From the NCBI GenBank assembly GCA_938007935.1, contig CALLMD010000009.1, positions 62,001 through 126,000 on the forward strand: a stretch of DNA of 64,000 nt, read 5' to 3'. The translations under genes were made by a program, and so were the position numbers. This stretch comes from an uncultured Hellea sp. Its GTDB lineage: Bacteria > Pseudomonadota > Alphaproteobacteria > Caulobacterales > Maricaulaceae. The notes under the pieces were generated by a model, which searched no databases, was not told where the DNA came from, and saw nothing but the letters and a program-made list of their open reading frames with translations. This document shows positions 46,931 to 55,503 of this stretch, piece by piece; the first letter of the stretch is position 1; each line of letters starts with the position of its first letter.

Positions 46931-47938
46931 ATGCAACAAATTCTGGAGCCAAATGTGACCGCCACCTCAGTCTTAGATCTTATTGGGAATACCCCGCTAT
47001 TACGTCTAAACGAAGCATCAAAGTTAACCGGGTGCGAGATTTTAGGTAAAGCTGAATTTTTGAACCCTGGCCAATCCGTAAAAGACCGTGCGGCCCTAAG
47101 CATTATCAGAGCTGCCGAAGCAGACGGTTCCTTAAAACCCGGCGGTGTTGTTGTAGAAGGCACAGCAGGTAATACGGGTATCGGCTTAGCCATGGTCTGT
47201 TCTGCACTTGGGTATCGATGTAAAATCGTTATGCCACGCACCCAGAGTCAGGAAAAAAAGGACGCCGTCAAACTTCTCGGGGCAGAACTCGTCGAAGTTG
47301 ATGCTGTTCCTTATGCAAACCCCGACAATTATGTTCATTTTTCAGAACGGCTTGCCAAAGAAACGCCTGGCGCGGTTTGGGCGAACCAGTTCGATAACAC
47401 AGCGAATCGTGATGCGCATATCCATGCAACAGGCCCAGAAATTTTCGAACAAACAGAAGGCAAAGTTGATGGTTTCGTTTGCGCTGTTGGGTCAGGCGGA
47501 ACGCTTGGCGGCGTATCAATGGCCTTAAAAGCTCGTAATCCGAAAATAAAAATCGGGGTCGCTGACCCATATGGATCGAAGATGTTCAGCTATTTCACCG
47601 ATGGATGCCTGGAAGCTGAAGGTGGGTCTATTACGGAAGGTATTGGTCAGGGCCGTATCACAGAAAATTTGAAAGATGTCATCGTCGATAAAGCCTACCG
47701 CATTTCTGACAAAGAAGCTCTCGAGATTATATTTGAGCTCAACCAATTAGAGGGCATCTGCCTAGGGGGGTCCTCTGGCATCAACATTGCGGGCGCTATT
47801 CACATGGCTCGCGAAATGGGCCCAGGCCATACAATTGTGACAATTCTTTGTGATTATGGACAACGTTATCAGTCGAAGGTCTATAACCCTGAGTTCTTAC
47901 GAGAAAAAGGATTACCAGTGCCCTCATGGCTGATTTAG
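46931..47938 (+). CDS. cysK: Cysteine synthase A (O-acetylserine sulfhydrylase)
   Basis: PLP enzyme fixing sulfide into cysteine. PLP Lys in NPGQSVKDRAALSII (~K50), VEGTAGNTGIGLAMV, PRTQSQEKKDAVKLLGAE, VGSGGTLGGVS, LGGSSGINIAGAI. 335 residues with the C-terminal extension VYNPEFLREKGLPVPSWL common in alphaproteobacteria. Overlaps sseA by 13 bp. Confidence 0.94.
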   Translation: MQQILEPNVTATSVLDLIGNTPLLRLNEASKLTGCEILGKAEFLNPGQSVKDRAALSIIRAAEADGSLKPGGVVVEGTAGNTGIGLAMVCSALGYRCKIVMPRTQSQEKKDAVKLLGAELVEVDAVPYANPDNYVHFSERLAKETPGAVWANQFDNTANRDAHIHATGPEIFEQTEGKVDGFVCAVGSGGTLGGVSMALKARNPKIKIGVADPYGSKMFSYFTDGCLEAEGGSITEGIGQGRITENLKDVIVDKAYRISDKEALEIIFELNQLEGICLGGSSGINIAGAIHMAREMGPGHTIVTILCDYGQRYQSKVYNPEFLREKGLPVPSWLI

Positions 47939-48744
47939 TTTCAATAAAATGGCTGGCAGGGAATTTAGGCGCTGAGAACGTAAAAATTCTAGACTGCACA
48001 TGGGTAATGCCCGGTGAAACGGCAACGTTACCTGATGGAAATATTCCAGGCGCTCAATATTTTGACATTGACAAAATCGCTGACACATCCAGTGATATGA
48101 AGCATATGCTGCCATCGGGAGACGTATTTTCAAAAGCTGTGAGCGAGATGAACATCAATAATTCAGATCATGTTATTTGCTATGATCGTCATGGGGTACT
48201 CGCTGCGCCGCGCGTGTGGTGGAGCTTCAAAACCTTCGGGCATAAAAATGTATCTGTTCTGGATGGCGGCCTCCCTAGTTGGATAAAAGCTGGAAAACCT
48301 ATCGATACCAACTTTACTAAGCCGAAAGGGCAGAGCTATTTCAAAGTAAAGAAACCTTTATTGAAAGTGGCCAACTCTGAATGCGTGGTAGACGCCATTG
48401 AAAGTGAAACACAGATAGTCGATGCGCGGCCCTCTGGCAGATTTTATGGGACATCACCTGAACCTCGGGCTGGACTGAGGTCGGGTAGAATTCCAGGGAG
48501 CTTTTCTCTTCCCTTTGGGGCATTAAAAAGAACAGATGGAACGTTCCTGCCCATGCATAAGCTTGCAAATCTTGTAGGCGCAGCAGGTATTGATCTTAGC
48601 AAACCTATCATTACAAGCTGTGGGTCTGGCGTCACGGCGGCGGGAATAGCGCTTACCCTTCATCGGCTTGGCGCGGACAACATAACGCTTTATGATGGCT
48701 CTTGGACAGAATGGGGGGCGTCCGATTTGCCTGTGGAATTATAA
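47926..48744 (+). CDS. sseA: 3-mercaptopyruvate / thiosulfate sulfurtransferase
   Basis: Two rhodanese domains (1-~130 inactive, ~150-272 active). The active loop CGSGVTA marks mercaptopyruvate sulfurtransferase; DARPSGRFYGTSPEPRAGLRSG precedes it. Transfers sulfur from 3-mercaptopyruvate or thiosulfate. Overlaps cysK by 13 bp and the metC start by 1 bp, forming a coupled three-gene sulfur operon. Confidence 0.93.
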   Translation: MADLVSIKWLAGNLGAENVKILDCTWVMPGETATLPDGNIPGAQYFDIDKIADTSSDMKHMLPSGDVFSKAVSEMNINNSDHVICYDRHGVLAAPRVWWSFKTFGHKNVSVLDGGLPSWIKAGKPIDTNFTKPKGQSYFKVKKPLLKVANSECVVDAIESETQIVDARPSGRFYGTSPEPRAGLRSGRIPGSFSLPFGALKRTDGTFLPMHKLANLVGAAGIDLSKPIITSCGSGVTAAGIALTLHRLGADNITLYDGSWTEWGASDLPVEL

Positions 48745-49886
48745 TGAAAAATGAAACTAAATTCGCACATATTGGCGCGCCTAAAGCAGGCCTTGGAACA
48801 GCGGTTAATCCATCAATATCACGTGCCTCAACCTTATTATTCGACCGCGCGGAAGATCTCTATCGTTCTGACATAAGAGGCTATGGGCGGCATGGCGCCC
48901 AGGTGCATGATGCTTTGGCAGAGGCCTTTACAGATTTAGAAGGCGGCGCGGGTACAGTTTTGTTTCCTTCAGGTTTAGCTGCTTGCACCTACGCCATTTT
49001 ATCCCAAGTTAAATCTGGTGATCATGTCCTGCTAACAGATTCTTGTTATGGGCCTACGCGTAAGTTTTGTGACACCTATCTCAAAAAAATGAATATCGAG
49101 ACTGAATTTTATGATCCAAGAATTGGGTCTGGCATTAAAGAATTCATCCGAGACAATACATCCCTAATTATTCTAGAAAGTCCCGGTTCTCTCTCTTTTG
49201 AAATTCAAGATATTCCAGCCATTTGCAAAGTCGCTAAATCAAACAATGTCGTAACCATCATTGATAATACTTGGTCAGCTGGATTATCGCTTAACCCACT
49301 AAAACTAGGCGTCGATATAAGTTGTCACGCCGCCACCAAATACTTTGGCGGCCATAGTGATGTTATGTATGGCGCGGCAATAAGCCGAACGAAGTCATTA
49401 CATAACGCGATAAAACAAACGGCTAAATATATAGGGAATGCCTCATCCCCCGATGACGCTTACCAAATTCTTCGCGGCTTTCGTACTCTGGTTACCCGTT
49501 TCCGGCAACAGGAAGCCACAAGCCTTGTTCTTGCAGATTGGCTTTCATCCCATGACCGAGTCTTGCAAGTTCTCCATCCCGCCCATAGTGACCACCCTGA
49601 TCATGCCTTATGGCAGAGAGACTTTACAGGTGGCGGGTGTATCTTCAGTGTTGTATTTAAACCCTGCAGCGAAAAAAAGGTCTTAGGTTTTGTAAACGCG
49701 CTCAAGATATTTGGAATTGGCTACTCTTACGGTGGTTTTGAAAGTCTATGCATTCATTGCGACCCCCAATTAAAAAGAAACCACGCAACTTCATTAGGTG
49801 GTCCGCTTATTCGTTTTGCCTGTGGGCTCGAAAATGCAGAGGACTTAAAAAGTGATATAGAACAAGCCTTTAAGACTGTTTTTTAA
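48744..49886 (+). CDS. metC: Cystathionine beta-lyase (Cys/Met metabolism PLP enzyme)
   Basis: 380 residues: RYGRHGAQVHDALAEAFTDLEGG-type start, LFPSGLAACTYAIL, VTIIDNTWSAGL, PLP Lys in SCHAATKYFGGHSDVMYGA, GYSYGGFESL near the C-terminus. The GYSYGGFESL text and lack of GST-HPSS features favour beta-lyase over gamma-synthase. Start overlaps sseA stop (TAATG). Confidence 0.92.
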   Translation: MKNETKFAHIGAPKAGLGTAVNPSISRASTLLFDRAEDLYRSDIRGYGRHGAQVHDALAEAFTDLEGGAGTVLFPSGLAACTYAILSQVKSGDHVLLTDSCYGPTRKFCDTYLKKMNIETEFYDPRIGSGIKEFIRDNTSLIILESPGSLSFEIQDIPAICKVAKSNNVVTIIDNTWSAGLSLNPLKLGVDISCHAATKYFGGHSDVMYGAAISRTKSLHNAIKQTAKYIGNASSPDDAYQILRGFRTLVTRFRQQEATSLVLADWLSSHDRVLQVLHPAHSDHPDHALWQRDFTGGGCIFSVVFKPCSEKKVLGFVNALKIFGIGYSYGGFESLCIHCDPQLKRNHATSLGGPLIRFACGLENAEDLKSDIEQAFKTVF

Positions 49887-49906
49887 TACAAATAAAAATC
49901 GAGGAT

Positions 49907-49983
49907 GGCAGGCCCGGTAGGACTTGAACCTACAACCTGCCGCTTAGAAGGCGGCTGCTCTATCCAGTTGAGCTACGGACCCC
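49907..49983 (-). tRNA. tRNA-Arg (anticodon TCT)
   Basis: 77 nt with encoded CCA. Acceptor GGGTCCG/CGGGCCT, D arm GCTC-AACTGGATA-GAGC, anticodon stem GCCGC with loop CTTCTAA (anticodon TCT), T arm GTAGG-TTCAAGT-CCTAC. Reads AGA codons. Located between metC and the NDUFS4-like gene. Confidence 0.97.
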
Positions 49984-49996
49984 CGAAATTAGCGCT

Positions 49997-50302
49997 CTAA
50001 TGCGTCCAAGGAAGCTTTCTGTCAAAGGCAAAATTATCTGCATAAGATCGCGGAATCCGTTTCACCTTCTGTGGCTGAATGACTTGGTGCGGAATATTTT
50101 TCGCTTTGGCGTAAGCCACAGCCTCTTCGAGCGTTTCAAACTTCAAATCTAACTGCGAATGCATGTTAGTAGAGCGTTGCGTCCCAGTTAGTGGGTCTAT
50201 TTCACCACTTCGCTCACCTATAAATTCAAGCACCCAATGCTTTGATTGCCCCCGACCAGAAGTCATGGCTGAGGGAGACGGTTGATAGATTTTAGCTAGC
50301 AT
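49997..50302 (-). CDS. NDUFS4-like complex I accessory subunit (ETC complex I conserved region)
   Basis: 101 residues. KHWVLEFIGERSGEIDPLTG followed by LKFETLEEAVAYAKAKNI matches the family of mitochondrial NDUFS4 (18 kDa/AQDQ subunit), which alphaproteobacteria share with mitochondria. Probably a peripheral, stabilising subunit of NADH:ubiquinone oxidoreductase; the nuo operon is not in this window. Confidence 0.9.
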   Translation of the reverse strand: MLAKIYQPSPSAMTSGRGQSKHWVLEFIGERSGEIDPLTGTQRSTNMHSQLDLKFETLEEAVAYAKAKNIPHQVIQPQKVKRIPRSYADNFAFDRKLPWTH

Positions 50303-50357
50303 TTCCTAGTCCATAATGGTTCATGCAACGCATACAACCCTACGGCTTGTGTGTAAA

Positions 50358-52304
50358 TTACATATCTCGATTAAATGCGGTATTGAGCATGGATTTTACA
50401 TCGCTAAGGTTTTGTGGCTTTTGGGCCCCTGCAGCCTGAATCCGCTGCCTTATTTGTGCTGCCTTATTAGCCGCCACTGCCTGCGGATTAAAAGCAGGCT
50501 GAGCTGGGGCTTTTACAGGTTGCTGACGCAATGTTTGTCTTACATCATGTAATGTTGACGCTGAAGCTTGACCAGGCCGATGAGCTAGTGTCGGCTTTTT
50601 CTCATTTTTCAGCAAACTACGTGCGCGCCATCTATCGAAGACTAAAGTCATGAATTCATCCGTGACATCAGCCCGATTCCAAAGGTCAGTAAATTCAGCA
50701 CTAGAACTATGAGGACGAAATTCTTCTTCAAGCGTATTCAAAATCACCCGCATTGGCAGATTAACCGATTCACCAAACACCATAGATTCGGCGGTACCCA
50801 GCGAGGGAAGGAATGAAAGCAAATCAGCTGCACCGTCAGGTACAGCGGCGCGGACAAAATTTTGATCAATCTCATTAGACAATCTCATTGAGAAAATAGT
50901 AGAGCACTGAGAGAGTGTTGACGCCTCTAATTCAGACGGTCTTTGTGAAATAATCCCCAGCGAAACTCCATATTTACGCCCCTCTTTAGCGATACGGGCA
51001 ATAATTTTTCGGGTAGAATGAAATCCAAGATTTGGGTCACTTGGAATATATCTATGCGCTTCCTCACACACCAATAATATTGGCAATCTTCTTTCACTCC
51101 ACGTGGCAAGTTCAAAGGCAAGACGGCTCACTACAGACACAACAACGTTTAAGGCCTCAGAGGGAATGCCTGAAAAATCAAGAATTGAAATTGGTTTATT
51201 ATTGACTGGAATACGAAAAATTCGTCCTACCAAGGTTTCAATTGGCATTGGCGCTGTTTGGTTACGAAAAACGAATTGATAACGCGGGTCCATCATTAAA
51301 CTCTGAATGCGCCGCTTTAAACGTTTATATGGACCTAGATTTGAGTTATTCTCAAGTTTTCCCATATTCATATCAATGAGCTTAAGAACATCACGAATAC
51401 GGTAAGGAACAGGTGAATCAAGCGTAATATGTGATGCGCGCTGCAAGTCAGCTTCAATATCATCTAATTTTGTCTGTGAACTCACATCACCCGTTTTTTT
51501 AGTACGGTCAAATAAACGCTTTGCTTTCAATAGCACATCATGCAGGACTTCCTCCTCCTCTCGCGCCTGATCTTCAATATCACTCGCTAAAAGCTCCACC
51601 GTTTCTGTAAAGTCAAATAACCAAAGCGGCAGGTCTAAAGTATCATTACTTATAACTTCGGCCATATCGCCAAAACTTTTTGAATATTCATTATGTGGGT
51701 CAAAGAGAACCACATGTGCCATCTTATTTTCTTTAAGAATGGCCTGCAAAACTAGTGCAACGGTACATGACTTACCCGAACCAGTTGACCCAATAATGGC
51801 AAAATGTTTCGACAACATATCATCTGTCCGTACCTTAGCGACAATAGAGTTATCCTGCTGCAATCTTCCAATGTCTATACAAGGTGTATTTTCTTTGTTG
51901 AAAATCAGCTGAAGGTCAGCTGGCGACATGTTATATACAGGTTCATTAATAACAGGAAATGAGCGTACGCCTCTGAAAAACTTCGTTTCTTTCGTTGTTG
52001 GGTTTGTTGTAATTTCACCCAATATATTCAGGTTTGCTATACACCCATCACTCATGCCCTCATCGTCATTTTCACCAACTTTAAGAGATGATACCATAGC
52101 GACCACAATCGACTTACTCGTCAGAATTTTAAGTATAGTCCCGATCTGGGCTTCATTAAGCTGATCATTTCGAATGAGATTCTTGCTAATTTGTATGACA
52201 GCCACAGAGGAGCCAACATTCATCACACGCCCTATTTCCTTGGCCTTATAGGCCGGCGCGACTGGCTGGACTTGTGCTCTTGTTGAAATAGCTGCTGATG
52301 TCAT
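50358..52304 (-). CDS. HerA-type hexameric ATPase (DUF87/FtsK-HerA superfamily)
   Basis: 648 residues. N-terminal HAS-barrel-like beta region (~20-130), Walker A GSTGSGKSCTVALVLQAIL (~G186), FDPHNEYSKSF, a helical insert (~225-330, charged), Walker B LLVCEEAHRYIP, arginine-finger region, and a Q/A-rich tail (VKAPAQPAFNPQAVAANKAAQ). HerA enzymes pump DNA with a nuclease partner (NurA) or, in some bacteria, act in phage defence with SIR2 or DUF4297 partners. No partner is encoded here. ATG 52302-52304 with GGGGAT is chosen over an upstream TTG. Confidence 0.88.
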   Translation of the reverse strand: MTSAAISTRAQVQPVAPAYKAKEIGRVMNVGSSVAVIQISKNLIRNDQLNEAQIGTILKILTSKSIVVAMVSSLKVGENDDEGMSDGCIANLNILGEITTNPTTKETKFFRGVRSFPVINEPVYNMSPADLQLIFNKENTPCIDIGRLQQDNSIVAKVRTDDMLSKHFAIIGSTGSGKSCTVALVLQAILKENKMAHVVLFDPHNEYSKSFGDMAEVISNDTLDLPLWLFDFTETVELLASDIEDQAREEEEVLHDVLLKAKRLFDRTKKTGDVSSQTKLDDIEADLQRASHITLDSPVPYRIRDVLKLIDMNMGKLENNSNLGPYKRLKRRIQSLMMDPRYQFVFRNQTAPMPIETLVGRIFRIPVNNKPISILDFSGIPSEALNVVVSVVSRLAFELATWSERRLPILLVCEEAHRYIPSDPNLGFHSTRKIIARIAKEGRKYGVSLGIISQRPSELEASTLSQCSTIFSMRLSNEIDQNFVRAAVPDGAADLLSFLPSLGTAESMVFGESVNLPMRVILNTLEEEFRPHSSSAEFTDLWNRADVTDEFMTLVFDRWRARSLLKNEKKPTLAHRPGQASASTLHDVRQTLRQQPVKAPAQPAFNPQAVAANKAAQIRQRIQAAGAQKPQNLSDVKSMLNTAFNRDM

Positions 52305-52401
52305 AAGAATCCCCAAAAGATCTGTATGACAATAGGTCAATTAAGGTTAGCAAAGCCTTACCAAATCATGTGAATAATAGGGATAGTTGATATTTGCTAA
52401 A

Positions 52402-52440
52402 TGATCGGGGCGGCAAGATTCGAACTTGCGCCCCCTGTTC
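52402..52440 (-). pseudogene. Orphan tRNA 3' fragment (tRNA-Pro-like), possible attachment-site scar
   Basis: The minus strand reads GGGGGC then GCAAG-TTCGAAT-CTTGC (complete T arm) and CGCCCCG-A-TCA (3' acceptor strand, discriminator and a CCA-like end mutated to TCA). No matching 5' half (CGGGGCG...), D arm or anticodon arm exists next to it. The CGCCCCGA end and GGGGGC variable region resemble tRNA-Pro. Integrases that target tRNA 3' ends leave exactly such a duplicate at the far end of an island. Confidence 0.6.
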
Positions 52441-52466
52441 CTTAAAAAAGACTGATTTCACTCATT

Positions 52467-53678
52467 TCAGTAATTATCCGCGAGGCTTCGCATCATGTCG
52501 ATGTTTACATTCATTGAATGCACATAGCCATCTTGGGCTAGGGCGAATTCTCTGTCTGCGGCGTTTTTGGCTATGACGAGGTTTTTGGCGGGGTTGATAT
52601 AGATATACTGTCCGTAAATACCGACGGCGAAGAAATCTCCTTTATTCGGACCCTCTTGCGGCATTGGTACCCACCATTGATAGCCATACCCTACTCCGCG
52701 ATCACCTATGGTTGGCGCGCTATGAACGGTTGAGGCCTTTACCCAATCCGCTGGAATGACTTGTGTGCCATTAAATGTTCCGCCTTGTAAAAAAAGCTGG
52801 CCAAATTTAGCGTAGTCGCGTGTTGTCAGATTGAGTCCGCCAAGTGCAAAGGCCACATTTTCGCCGTCAGTCATGTAATAAGGCGTTTTTTCAAACCCCA
52901 GATGGGCGCTGTAAGTTTCATTAAAAAGCTGGTGTAAGCTCTTCCCTGTTGCTGCGCGCAACACCATGGCGGCCACATGGGTATCAATAGAGACATATTG
53001 CCAGCGCGTACCCGCAGGAACATCACGCGCGCTAAGTCCCGCCGCGTAATCATCCATAGATCCACCAAGCCCCAATATCCTGCCCATATCATTGATATCT
53101 GACTTAGGGTCCATATAATCTTCATTATAGGTAATCCCGCTAGCCATATTCAGGACATTGCGAATGCTAACCCCCTCATAGGCAGAGCCTTTTAACATTG
53201 GAACATAGTCTTCGACCTTATCGTCCAGGCTCTTTATCTGTCCGCTTTCAACCGCTTGCCCATAAAGGCCTGACATAAAGGACTTAGCCATTGACCAACT
53301 TATTCGGCGATCGTCACGGCCCGTGTCTTTAAAATATGCTTCGTATAAAACTTTTCCGTCTTGGATGACGATAAGCGCAGTCGTGTCGAGTTTTTCGAGT
53401 AGCTTTGATAAATTGCGTGGCTTGCCGGCAATTGTGACCATATCTGGCAAAGGCTGAGGGTTTTCTGGCCAAATAAAAGCTACATCAGATATTTTTAGGT
53501 CTTGATGTAAAAACGCCTCATCCATATTCGAAAAATTATGAACGATTTTATCGGCGTCAAATAGGGTATTTACCGTCTGTAGACGCTGGATATTCGTCCA
53601 GTTCATAACAATGAAAGCGCCGCCAAAAAGTAACAGGCCAAGCGCCCCGGCCCCAATTATACGTCTTTTACGTCCCAT
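52467..53678 (-). CDS. Serine hydrolase, class C beta-lactamase / penicillin-binding-protein fold
   Basis: 403 residues. An N-terminal uncleaved membrane segment (~7-26) exposes a periplasmic domain. Active site SxxK in ISWSMAKSFM, YxN-like position YVSIDTH, and a GGLNLTTRDYAKFGQL segment typical of the 6-aminohexanoate-dimer-hydrolase/EstB branch. KTG-like triad not obvious. Substrate unknown. Its start lies 22 bp inside the preceding oxidoreductase gene, so the two form an operon. Confidence 0.88.
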   Translation of the reverse strand: MGRKRRIIGAGALGLLLFGGAFIVMNWTNIQRLQTVNTLFDADKIVHNFSNMDEAFLHQDLKISDVAFIWPENPQPLPDMVTIAGKPRNLSKLLEKLDTTALIVIQDGKVLYEAYFKDTGRDDRRISWSMAKSFMSGLYGQAVESGQIKSLDDKVEDYVPMLKGSAYEGVSIRNVLNMASGITYNEDYMDPKSDINDMGRILGLGGSMDDYAAGLSARDVPAGTRWQYVSIDTHVAAMVLRAATGKSLHQLFNETYSAHLGFEKTPYYMTDGENVAFALGGLNLTTRDYAKFGQLFLQGGTFNGTQVIPADWVKASTVHSAPTIGDRGVGYGYQWWVPMPQEGPNKGDFFAVGIYGQYIYINPAKNLVIAKNAADREFALAQDGYVHSMNVNIDMMRSLADNY

Positions 53679-54586
53679 AATATATCCCCATCTATTACAA
53701 GCGCCATTTCGAGCGCTTTATATCCGTCTTCTGCGGTTATTGGGACTGGACTATCATCTCGTATGGCTTTGACAAAGGCATTTGTTGCAGCGCCTAGGCT
53801 ATCTTGTGCAAGAGGGTTGGTTTTAAAATCAGTATCTAATTTAAAGGGCATATTGTGTGTCACTGTCTTTGCATTAAAGTCAATTGAGACTGTTCCGCTG
53901 GGATAGGTTATATGCATTGTCCGTTGATAATCGTCCTCTACCCGGCTTGCATGAAGTCTGGCTATAGTACCAGATGGAAATGATAACATTCCCAGAGTCG
54001 CATCAGCTTTGTCAGACCGAACGCTAACCGCAGTTCCCTTAATCTTTCCCGCGCGTTCTTTGACGAGCATATTTAGCAAATCCAAATCATGAGTCATCAA
54101 ATCTAGTGTCACAGTCACATCTGTGCCCCGCGGTGAATATGGGCTCATACGAAATGCGGTAATTGAAAGCGGGTGTTCTGATATTTTATCTAAACCTATG
54201 GCTTGGGCGACAAAGCGCTCTTGATGTCCGATTTGGACAATACATTTATTTGCTTTCGCCAACTCAACAATCTGTTCAGCGTCATTTAGATTCGTTGCAA
54301 TGGGTTTTTCTATCAAGCAATGAACCCCAGCTTTAAGCGCCGCAATTGCAAGAGGTCCATGAGATTGCGCAGGACTTGCGATTATAACCGCCTCAACATT
54401 AGACACTAAAGAGCGGTAGTCTTTATAGCTATCGACATTGTATTTTTGGGCAATCATGGCCGCATTTGAAACGTTGTGATCATAAATGCCCACGAAATTG
54501 ACATTCGGGTTATCATGACATTTGAGCGCATGGTATCCGCCAAACACCCCTGCCCCTACAACGCCTATTTTAATTTTATGACTCAC
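53657..54586 (-). CDS. Gfo/Idh/MocA family oxidoreductase
   Basis: 309 residues. Rossmann start KIGVVGAGVFGGYHALK, then VEAVIIASPAQSHGPLAIAALKAGVHCLIEKPIA with the EKP motif, and the GFO_IDH C-terminal domain (RMSPYSPRGTDVTVTLDLMTHDLDLL). NAD(P)-dependent sugar oxidation or related; substrate unknown. Start GTG (54584-54586) with AAAGGCG upstream. Confidence 0.9.
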   Translation of the reverse strand: MSHKIKIGVVGAGVFGGYHALKCHDNPNVNFVGIYDHNVSNAAMIAQKYNVDSYKDYRSLVSNVEAVIIASPAQSHGPLAIAALKAGVHCLIEKPIATNLNDAEQIVELAKANKCIVQIGHQERFVAQAIGLDKISEHPLSITAFRMSPYSPRGTDVTVTLDLMTHDLDLLNMLVKERAGKIKGTAVSVRSDKADATLGMLSFPSGTIARLHASRVEDDYQRTMHITYPSGTVSIDFNAKTVTHNMPFKLDTDFKTNPLAQDSLGAATNAFVKAIRDDSPVPITAEDGYKALEMALVIDGDILWDVKDV

Positions 54587-55147
54587 AGCGCCTTTAACAG
54601 CAAAGACTTGGGAATAAGCAAGTGCGAATTCTTTGAAATTCTAGTAAGAATCACCTCTTTTAAATTTAACAAAATCAGGTTTCTCCTTGAAATATCACAT
54701 TTTCAGGGCTCAAAAACTCAACAATTCTTGATATTTTGACCTTTTAGCGAAAATTATCTTATAGAAATTTATTTTGGGAATTGCATTAATCGCTTGATCT
54801 AAATTAATTGATCTTAATATGAATATTTACCCGCATAATAAGAGAAGGGAAATCGATTACGTCATTTCCATTTATTGATGCAACCTATTGAAAAAAATAT
54901 ATTTTTTATATTACTACAGTCAGTGACTTGATTTCTCTGCTGCAAATTTTGTCATTACACCCTCAAAATGAATTGCGATAGAAAATCGGTTAATGAATTG
55001 ATGAGTGCTAACATCTCTTTAGGCTTCAAAATCACCGCAAACCCCCATAACACCGCACTCTTTAATTCTTTGTTAACCTAAATGTTCATGATGGGCGTTA
55101 ATGATTTCGTTGTGTTGACGGGGTCAAGCATCTCAAGGGAGACCATG
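54587..55147. other. 561-bp AT-rich intergenic region upstream of HU
   Basis: No gene. Contains a perfect AT palindrome AAAAAATATATTTTTT (54892-54907) in a run likely to be bent or easily melted, a TTAA-N6-TTAA near-box in the 54790-54825 area, a CtrA-type box (55062-55077), and TTGAC-GGG-GTCAA (55115-55127). No DnaA box cluster was recognised, so an origin is not supported. Confidence 0.55.
55062..55077. promoter_or_regulatory. CtrA-type box TTAA-N7-TTAAC upstream of HU gene
   Basis: TTAA (55062-55065), seven bases TTCTTTG, then TTAAC (55073-55077): an exact match to the consensus for the alphaproteobacterial cell-cycle regulator CtrA, 71 bp before the HU start codon. Binding is inferred. 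Confidence 0.5.
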
Positions 55148-55414
55148 ATGAATAAGAAAGAACTCGTAGGCGCAGTGGCAGATCATTGCGGTACAACTCA
55201 GGCTCAAGCTAGCGAATTTGTAAACGCGTTTTGCGAAACAGTCGTTGGAGAACTCAAGCGCGGCAACGGTGTTGCCCTACCTGGCTTTGGACAATTTATT
55301 GCCAAGCACCGCCCATCGCGGGAAATGCGTAATCCTTCAACGGGTAAAATGATGATGAGCAAAGCTAAAACAGCGGCGCAATTCAAACCGTCGGCTAATC
55401 TAAAAGATCTCTAA
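55148..55414 (+). CDS. HU-family DNA-binding protein
   Basis: 88-residue nucleoid protein: MNKKELVGAVADHCGTTQAQASEFVNAF, GVALPGFGQF, and the DNA-intercalating arm RPSREMRNPSTGKMM with its Pro. Two ATGs are adjacent (55145 and 55148); AAGGGAG at 55135-55141 suits either. Monocistronic, with a strong terminator. The position downstream of a long AT-rich regulatory region suggests controlled expression. Confidence 0.94.
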   Translation: MNKKELVGAVADHCGTTQAQASEFVNAFCETVVGELKRGNGVALPGFGQFIAKHRPSREMRNPSTGKMMMSKAKTAAQFKPSANLKDL

Positions 55415-55440
55415 ACTACACTCCCACGTATGAAGAGATA

Positions 55441-55474
55441 AAACCGCTATGGTCGTTTCCATAGCGGTTTTTTT
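55441..55474 (+). terminator. Intrinsic terminator of the HU gene
   Basis: AAACCGCTATGG (55441-55452) pairs with CCATAGCGGTTT (55459-55470), 6-nt loop, followed by TTTT; 12-bp stem. Confidence 0.93.
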
Positions 55475-55503
55475 GTGTTTGAATAGATGTGGGAGGCTTC
55501 AAT

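Noticed and set aside
50358-52304. HerA-based anti-phage system (HerA-SIR2, HerA-DUF4297 or HerA-NurA)
   Set aside because: The ATPase has no SIR2, DUF4297, NurA or other nuclease gene on either side; neighbours are an NDUFS4-like gene and a tRNA scar. Chromosomal stand-alone HerA-like ATPases are common.
52394-52576. Short plus-strand open frame with a DRGGKIRTCAPC start
   Set aside because: It is the translated complement of the tRNA 3' fragment and runs antisense through the serine hydrolase gene.
54587-55147. Chromosomal replication origin
   Set aside because: AT-rich and gene-free but without a recognisable cluster of DnaA boxes and not next to dnaA, hemE or parAB.
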